Source: WLMZ01 sp039920665 (GTDB taxonomy: Bacteria; Actinomycetota; Acidimicrobiia; Acidimicrobiales; Ilumatobacteraceae). From it: a DNA stretch of 64,000 bases. The notes under the pieces are model-generated. The model saw only the letters and a program-made list of their open reading frames with translations. It did no database searches and was not told the DNA's origin. The position numbers and the translations under genes are program-made. Location: NCBI GenBank assembly GCA_039920665.1, contig JBDSDH010000150.1:1-64000 (forward strand), in the 5' to 3' direction. Shown piece after piece: positions 8,444-16,100 of the stretch. How positions within the stretch are numbered: position 1 is the stretch's first letter; each line of letters opens with the position of its first letter.

Positions 8444-9988
8444 CTACTCGGTGAGCGCAGCGCCACCGGAGTACTGGGCGAGACGGAAGACGACGAACTC
8501 GGCCGGCTTGACCGGGGCGATGCCGATCTCGCAGGTGACGAGACCGGCATCGATGTTCTCGGCCGGGTTGGTCTCGCTGTTGCACATCACATAGAACGCT
8601 TCGTCGGCGGTCTGGCCGAACAGCGCGCCGTCGCGCCATTGGCGAACGAGGAACGCTGCGATCGTGCGCCGGATGCGCTGCCACAGGTCGAAATCGTTGG
8701 GCTCGAACACCACCCACTGGGTTCCGTTGAGGATCGACTCCTCGAGGTAGTTGAACAACCGGCGGACGTTGATGTAACGCCACGCTGGATCCGACGACAG
8801 CGTGCGAGCACCCCAGACCCGGATGCCTCGGCCAGGGAACGCTCGGATCGCATTGATCCCGTGCGGATTGAGCATGTCGTGCTCGCGGCTGGTGATGTTG
8901 AGCTCGAGCGTGATCGCGCCGCGCACGACTTCGTTGGCGGGCGCCTTGTGGACGCCGCGCGTGGCGTCGCTGCGAGCCCAGACGCCGGCCATGTGACCAG
9001 ACGGCGGCACGAACTGGTTGCTGCCGCTCACGGGATCGAACACCTTGATCCACGGCCAGTACAGCGCAGCCTGCTTGCTGTCGTAGCCGACCTTGTCGAC
9101 CCGCCACTCCTTGATCTGCTGGGCATTGAGGCCAGGTGGCGGATCGAGAATTGCGAGCCGATCGCCCATCAACTCGCAGTGAGAGATCATCGCCAACTGC
9201 ACGGCCTGCACACCCTCGAGATCGATCAGACCCCGCTGGTACGCGGACATCAGATCGGGCACCGAGAGCATGGTGATGTCCTCGATCGCCTCCAGCCCGG
9301 CAAATCCCGTTCGCTCGGCTGCATCACCGATGTAGTCCTCGGACGAGACCTGCATCTCCTTGGCCTGGGCCATGCCGCCGCCACCGAGTCCGATCCGGGT
9401 GCCGACGGGCGGCCGTTCGAGCTGGCCGCCCTTGACGAGATCTTCCAGCTGGATCAACTGTGATGCCTGGTTGACGACCGTGATCACATTCTTGGCGCCG
9501 CGCTTGGTGGACACCTCGTGCTGTTCCTCGATGCTGTCGCCGCGCTTGACCTGAAGCACGAACATGTCGTCGGACGAACCCTCTGGCGGATTCTGGATCT
9601 CGACCGACAACCCGTTACCGCTCTCGCCGGCTTCTTTGGCGGTGACCTTCCACGCCGGAGCCGGCTTCTCGCCTCCCGATGGCAACTCGCCGCGAGCCGA
9701 CGGTGCGGCAGTCAATTCATCCGACGGAGCGCCGACGCGAACGATGTAGGCCACGCCACCGCCGTTGTTGAAGTACCCGTAGACCGAGTGGGCGAGATAC
9801 GAGTCCTCCATGAAGTCCCCGAAGATCTGCGAGTACTGGGTCCAGTTGCTGACGAGGGTCGGCTGATTCACCGGGCCCTTCTTGGCGAGACCGACGAAGG
9901 CCGCGACGGACGTGGCAACGCCTTCGATCGGCCGTGACCCGGCTTCGATCTCTTCGACGTACACACCGGGTGACAGGTACTGGGGCAT
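8444..9988 (-). CDS. Contractile tail sheath protein
   Basis: This 514-residue sheath protein is the first gene of the structural operon. The N-terminus 'LSPGVYVEEIEAGSRPIEGV' and 'TSVAAFVGLAKKGP' is diagnostic of the family. The C-terminal half contains the conserved handshake region with 'LTSREHDMLNPHGINAIR'-type sequence, 'GRGIRVWGARTLSSDPAWRY' and 'EESILNGTQWVVFEPND', ending in 'LAQYSGG'. I chose the ATG at 9988, preceded by AGGAG, over a longer open frame from 10192 that runs through the divergent promoter. Only one sheath gene is visible, whereas PVC clusters often have two or three. The protein stores the energy that drives the tube. Confidence 0.93.
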   Translation of the reverse strand: MPQYLSPGVYVEEIEAGSRPIEGVATSVAAFVGLAKKGPVNQPTLVSNWTQYSQIFGDFMEDSYLAHSVYGYFNNGGGVAYIVRVGAPSDELTAAPSARGELPSGGEKPAPAWKVTAKEAGESGNGLSVEIQNPPEGSSDDMFVLQVKRGDSIEEQHEVSTKRGAKNVITVVNQASQLIQLEDLVKGGQLERPPVGTRIGLGGGGMAQAKEMQVSSEDYIGDAAERTGFAGLEAIEDITMLSVPDLMSAYQRGLIDLEGVQAVQLAMISHCELMGDRLAILDPPPGLNAQQIKEWRVDKVGYDSKQAALYWPWIKVFDPVSGSNQFVPPSGHMAGVWARSDATRGVHKAPANEVVRGAITLELNITSREHDMLNPHGINAIRAFPGRGIRVWGARTLSSDPAWRYINVRRLFNYLEESILNGTQWVVFEPNDFDLWQRIRRTIAAFLVRQWRDGALFGQTADEAFYVMCNSETNPAENIDAGLVTCEIGIAPVKPAEFVVFRLAQYSGGAALTE

Positions 9989-10144
9989 GGACAACTCCTT
10001 GGTGGACAGCGACTGCAGCGATCGTGCCTGAACCGAGGCGAGTGCTGTACGTCTGCGGGGCAAGCGATCAGGGCATCGGCGGTTGCTCGTTCGGGTAACG
10101 CGTTGGCCCTTGAGCGCGATGGCCATGGCAGGGACAATCGCGGG
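9989..10144. promoter_or_regulatory. Divergent intergenic region between the structural operon and the giant effector
   Basis: These 156 bases separate the start of the sheath gene (minus) from the start of the giant effector gene (plus), so promoters for both must be here or in the overlapping coding edges. I see no convincing -35/-10 pairs and no strong inverted repeat. The sheath has AAGGAG 8-9 bases before its ATG. The effector has only AGGGA about 10 bases before ATG 10145. Confidence 0.4.
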
Positions 10145-13100
10145 ATGGCTGAGGCGTCCGTGGTGCCCGACCGCGCCGGAGAGAAGGTGCAACAGGGGGC
10201 CGAGAACGCCAAGCGTTCCGGCTCGTCCGGACCGACGCTTGCGTCGATCGTCGCCCAGTGGCAGCAGACCATCGGCAACCGCGGCGTTGCCCAGATGAGC
10301 GCGATGAGCGCCAACGACAACGAACCCCCATCTGCATCAGCCGGGGGAGCCGCCGCCGGTACAGCCGGCACCGCAGGAGCAGCCGGAGCGGAAGCGGCGG
10401 GTGCGGTCGGTGCGGCGGGTGCGGTCGGTGCGGCGGGTGCGGCAGCAGGAGCAGTAGGAGCAGTAGGAGCAGTAGGAGCAGTAGGAGCAGTAGGAGCAGT
10501 AGGAGCAGCGGGTGCGGCAGCAGGAGCAGTAGGAGCAGCGGAAGGTGCGGAATCGGGTGCAGCCGGTCAGCTGGCGGGAGCGGCCGGTGCAGCCGGTGCA
10601 GGGGCGGCGGTGGGTGCAGCCGGAGCGAGTGTGGCGGGTACGGGTGCGGCGGGTTCAGGAGCTGCCGATCAGGTGAGTTCGAGCGGCGCGGCGGTGGCTG
10701 GCCAAGCAGCAGCGGCGGATGCGGCGGCCGGAGGAGCGGCGGGTGCGGGTGCGGCGGGTGCGGGTCAGGCCCCATCGCTGTCACCGAATGTCGGCGATGG
10801 GCGAACAAATGGTGACAGCGCCGGAGTTGCGTCAGGTGAGCGAGCATCCGCACGAGCGCTGTCAGCAAATGTTGCAGCTGGTGCAACATCCGCTGCCAGC
10901 GATACCGGGGTGGCTGCACCGACAGCTGCACCTGCATATGCGACGGGAGCACACCTGGCCGGGGCGGCTGCTGTGGCGAGTTCGCCTGTGAACGAGAATG
11001 CGCCTCGAGCCGGGGCCCACCTGGCGGAGGTTCCGCCGTCGTCGGCGCAGTTGGTGGAATCTCCGCTGGCGGCGGGTGCACGTCGAGCGGAGGTTCAGCG
11101 GGGGGCGGCTGCAGCAAGTTCCTCGGTGAAGGAGAATGCAACTCGAGCCGACGCTCACTTGGTCGAGATTGCGCCGGCGGCAGCGCAGCCGCCGGCGCAT
11201 GCACCGGTGAACGAGAATGCGACTCGAGGCGAGGCTCACCCGGTCGAGATTGGGCCGGCAGCAGCCGATGAGCCAGCGCCGTCGAGCCGGCCCGCGCCAG
11301 AGCGGCCCGCCTCGTCTGTGTCACCACAAAGCCCTGATTCGGGACATGTGGTGACACAGAACTCAAGTCGGATGCACGAGCAGCAGCCGCAGCCGCAGCC
11401 GTCGACGCTGGCACCGAATGTTGCTCCAGGCGCGACATCCGGAGACAGCGTTCGTGGTCGGTCGGCCAAGGCTGCGAGCACGCAGACCACGACACCGGGG
11501 TTCACCGAGCGTGGAGCGTCGATGAAGGCCAAGCCCGGCAAAACTGCCGCACCACGCACCGGCGGCGGAGGCGGAGGGGGTGGCGGTGGCGGTGGCGGTC
11601 ACGCCGCCGGCGGAGCGAAGAAAGCCGGAGGCGGGAGCCGAACCGTGAAGCCGAGCCTTGGCGATCCGGCACTCGACAAGTGGAAGGCCGCGACCGCGCC
11701 CGCCATCGCCGGTGTCACGCCGGGTGAGCTCGCTGATCCGAAGGCTGGTGCGGGCTTGGTCGAGAAGAAGGGCACCGATCTCGCCTCGAGCCGCAAGGGC
11801 CAGGTCGCGGAGCCGGTCGCCGACGCGAAGGCCCAGCAACCGCCGATCCCGAAAGAAGAAGCCAAAGCGGCGCGGCTGAACACGACCGAGGCCGATGCAG
11901 CGATCCAGGCGATGGCCAAGGCCGGCGAGAAGAAGCTGAGCGATCAAGCGTTCTCCGCCGTCGGGTCGCCACCGAAGTACGAGGCTGCGCCGCTGGCACC
12001 GAGTGACTACGTCCCCAAGAACCTCACCAGCAAAGCCGCCGAACTCGAAGCCCAGTTGGCCGGCCTCACCGACGAGTCCAAACGCGCCGCATTGACCAAG
12101 CAACTCGAGGGCGTGAAGAAGCAGATCGCGGGAATCGAAGAGAGCGCGGGCAAGGGTCCGGCGCCGGACGTGCCCAAGGCGATCGTCGATCAGGGCGCCT
12201 CGAAGCTCACGCCACCGAATGCGGCGATGGGCGACGTGCTCGGTGACGCTGTGGCTCGGGCGATGCAGTCGGTGGGGACACGATCGGAGTCGATCGTGAA
12301 GGGCGCCGTCGCCGCAGCTCACGGCGACAAGGTGCCCAAGATGCTCGAGATGGGGACAGCTGAGAAGCCTGGACTCGAGACCGAACTCAAGACCGAATTG
12401 ACCGGTATCGCCTCTGCAGCGGGAATCACCAAGGAACAACTCGATGCCAAGGTGGTCGAGCAGCAGGCGGTCGTCGACGCCCAGAAGGTGGCCGCCGAAG
12501 ACGCTCTGCACCAGTCCGCAGCAGCCGCGGTGACGACCAGGACGGAGCAGACCCAGTCCGAGGGCGCCGGAGTCGCTGGTGCAAAGGTCGCAGTCCAGCA
12601 CGAGATCGAGGACAAGCAGGCTGCCGTCAACGGTCCGCCCGACACCAAGGCGATCGAGGCCAAACGGGACGAGCTGCTCGCGACGTTGGAATCAACCGGT
12701 GCGGCCGCCGAGGCAGCGCTGCGCTCGTCGCTCACCAAACGCAACACCGAACTTGATGCGGGCGCAGCCGAGAAGAAACAGAAGATCAACAGCGCGGCAA
12801 ATACCCAGGCGGCAGCGATTCGCCGTCACTGGGCCAACGACACCGATCCCAACAAGGGCATGGTCGAGGCTCGACCGACGACCGAATGGGCTGCCGGCGA
12901 AGTCGTCAAGGTCGACGCTGAACTCAAGCGGATGAAGGAGATGGCGGCGACCGAGAACTCCCAGTTCGCGACGGGTGTGACCGGCCAGCTGCAGCCGGGC
13001 CGGGACAAGATCCGAGATTGGGCCGCGCATCAGGAGGGCACCGAGCGTTCGTGGTGGGACCGGTTGATCGACATGTTCCGCGACTGGGGCAGTCACGCCA

Positions 13101-16100
13101 AGGCCAGCAACGAGGCGTGGGAGAAGCAGCGCAACGCCGACTCTCGTGACTCGATGGAGAAGGACCTCGATGTGCTCGCCGATCTCAAGAAAGCGCAACT
13201 CGGTCAGAACCAGGAGGGCTACTCCGCAGCGATGTCGAAGCTGACGACCGAGCAGCAGGAGTTGGCCCAGAAGTATCTCGCCGGCGGTGTCGACTCGATC
13301 GGCTTCGTCGCCGAGTCGACGATGATGCGGATCGGCGGTCGACGCAAGCCGGAGCTCGCGAAGACCTTCGAAGAGCGCGCCCTCGCCGAATGGGATTGGG
13401 AATCGCTCGGCCAACTGGCCCGCGCGACCAACCCTGGGTTCCAGCCGAAGGTGCTGGCGAACAAGGTCCACGGTGGCGTCGATGGGTGGGGCACCAACGA
13501 GGCCAAGGTGTTCGAGGGACTCGGTGGCGCACGCACACCGGTCGAGCGCAAGGCACTCGACAAGTGCTACCTCGCCACATTCGGCAGCTCGATGTCCGAG
13601 GACGTCAAGGACGACCTCAGCTCCGAGGAACTCGATCGAGGGATGGCCCTGATCGAGGGGGATCAAGCCAAGGCCGATGCCGCCGCGATCGCCGAAGCGG
13701 TCGACGGGCTCGGCACCGACGAGAAGGCGATCCGTGAGGCCCTACGCGGAAAGACGCCCGAAGAACTCGACCAGATCAAGAAGATCTACCGCGAGAAGTA
13801 CGGGGTCGATCTTGTCGCCGATCTGCGCGACGACATGGGCGGGGCAGAGCTCGACAACGCGCTGATGCTCGCCGCGGGCGACACCGACGGCGCCGACGCG
13901 GCCGAGCTCGAGGACGCCATGTCGGGACCGGGAACCGACGAAGACAAGATGAAGCAGGTCTACGAGAGGATCCGCGAGGAGGAGGAGAAGTCGGCCCTGG
14001 CCAAGGGCCTCACCAAGGCCGAGGTCGACCAGCGGATCAAGGATCGCAATGCTCGTGTTGGAGCGAAATACGCAGCGATGGGCTACGGCGATCTCAAGGC
14101 GAATGCCAAGGACGAGCTGTCCGACGGCGACCCGCTGTCTGGCAACAACGCCGACAACAAGCTCTTCGCTGCCCTCGAAGCGGGCGATGAGAAGAACATT
14201 GATGCAGCCAAGGCGCTGGTTGAGAAAGAGGGCGTCTACACCAGCGACGACGAGGTCGAGAAGATCGTCCGCAACCAGCGCAAGAAGGCCGAGTTCGACG
14301 TCAATCTCGAGAATGCAGCCGAGAGGGCCAAGCTGCAAGCCGAGTTCCAGTCGCAGGACATCTCCAAGGACGCCTATCAATCAGGGGTCGACAAGCTCGA
14401 CTTCAACAAGAAGGAGAACAAGGACCGCCGCGAGGCCGAGATCGCAGCAAAGGGTAAGGCCAACGTCGCCCAGCTGAAAACCCAGTACGAGGGCATGGCC
14501 AACACCGACGTCAGCATCGCGCTGCACGGCAAGAACACGTTCGACTCCTTGGTCGAGGACGGCACGAGCGGCTACTCGAAAGCCGAGATCAACGCTCTGT
14601 TGGAGAGCGGCGGCAAGTTGTCCGACGCACAGGAGATGTACTTCGCGACCGCCGGTGTGGGTACCGACGAAGACAAGATCAAAGAGACATTGAAGGACAA
14701 GACGCCCGCCGAGGTCAAGGCAATGCGCGCCGAGTACGAGCGGCTCCATGGTGTTGGTTCGTTCGACTCCGACATCCTCGGCGATCTGTCCGGCCGAGAG
14801 GACCTCGACGTCGGTCTCTCCCTCAAGTACGGCGACCCGTCGACGTTCGCGCGTCAACTCGACGAGGCCAAACCGGAAGAGCGCGCCCAGTTGATGCGCA
14901 ACTTCGAGGACTATCTGAAGTCGCGTCGCGACTTCGAGAAGTCGGGCAGCGTCGGCTCGATGATGGACACGTTCGGCGATGGGATGAACAGCGCCGATCA
15001 GTTGAAGGACGCGGTCGATCGGGCCAAGAAGTACGACGACGCGCTGTTCAAGGCCGAGCACACACCGGGCTACGACCCGACCAAGAAGGGTGACAATCCA
15101 GACCTCGTCGCCGCCCAGGCCAACTTCGACATGAACTTCCAGGGGGCTGTCCAGGCTCAGGATGAAGTGCGCGAGAAGATCGACGCGATCACCGACATCG
15201 CAGCCCAGGTCGGTGGCGCGATCGCCGGTATTGCCGTCACGATCCTCACCGCCGGCACGGCCGGCCCGGCAGTGCTCGCGTTGTACGCGGCAGCGGCATC
15301 GGCGGCCGCGTCGATCGCGATCAAGATGAGCATGAAGGGTGCCGCCTACGGCTGGGAGGATCTCGGCATCGACATCGCGACAGGCATCGTCGATGGAGTC
15401 ATGAGCTATGCCACCGCTGGCATGGGCAAAGCCGTGATGGCATCGGTTGAGAAAGCGGTGATGAGCCAGACCGCCAAGTTCGCGGCCAAGCAAGGTGCGG
15501 AGGAAGTCACCGAAAGTGTGGTCAAGGCGTTCATGAAGGAGGCGATCGAGGAAGGCATCGTGAACGGTGTCCAGGCGATCCCATCGGCCTTCGTCGGCAG
15601 CGTCCTGAACGGCGAAGACCCGCTCGCGGCTGCCAAGGGGGCGGGCATGGCCGGTCTCCAAGGCGCGGGTATGGGGATGGGTATGCACGTCGGCATGAAG
15701 GGAGTCGGCGCTGCCTACGGTGGCATCAAGGGTGCGCTCACAGGCGAACCGACGATCGAGACCGGCGGCGGATCTCATCCCGGCGGCGAACCGCACGCTG
15801 GTGGCGAGCCGCATTCGACGGCGAAGTCGGAACCGTCGATGTCCGACTCGAGCGCTCCTGACACGTCGTTGCCCGACCCATCTCCGGCCGAGGTCCACAT
15901 CGACGATGCGTCGATCAAGGCGGCTGCCCACGAGGGTGGCGTCGATGAGCCGGGCGCGCTGCTCGGCGACTCACCGGACCCGGTCGCAGCCCAAGCCAAA
16001 GCCGCTGAATCCGGCGGACCGAAGGCCGACACGGAAGCTGGCGGGCCACATGGAAAGTCCGCTGAGACAGATCCGCGGGTGAACGGCGAGGAGCCTGGTG

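Noticed and set aside
10068..11495. Minus-strand frame rich in Leu/Pro/His opposite the start of the giant gene
   Set aside because: It is a shadow of the Ala/Gly/Val repeat region; it crosses the sheath promoter and has no start signal.
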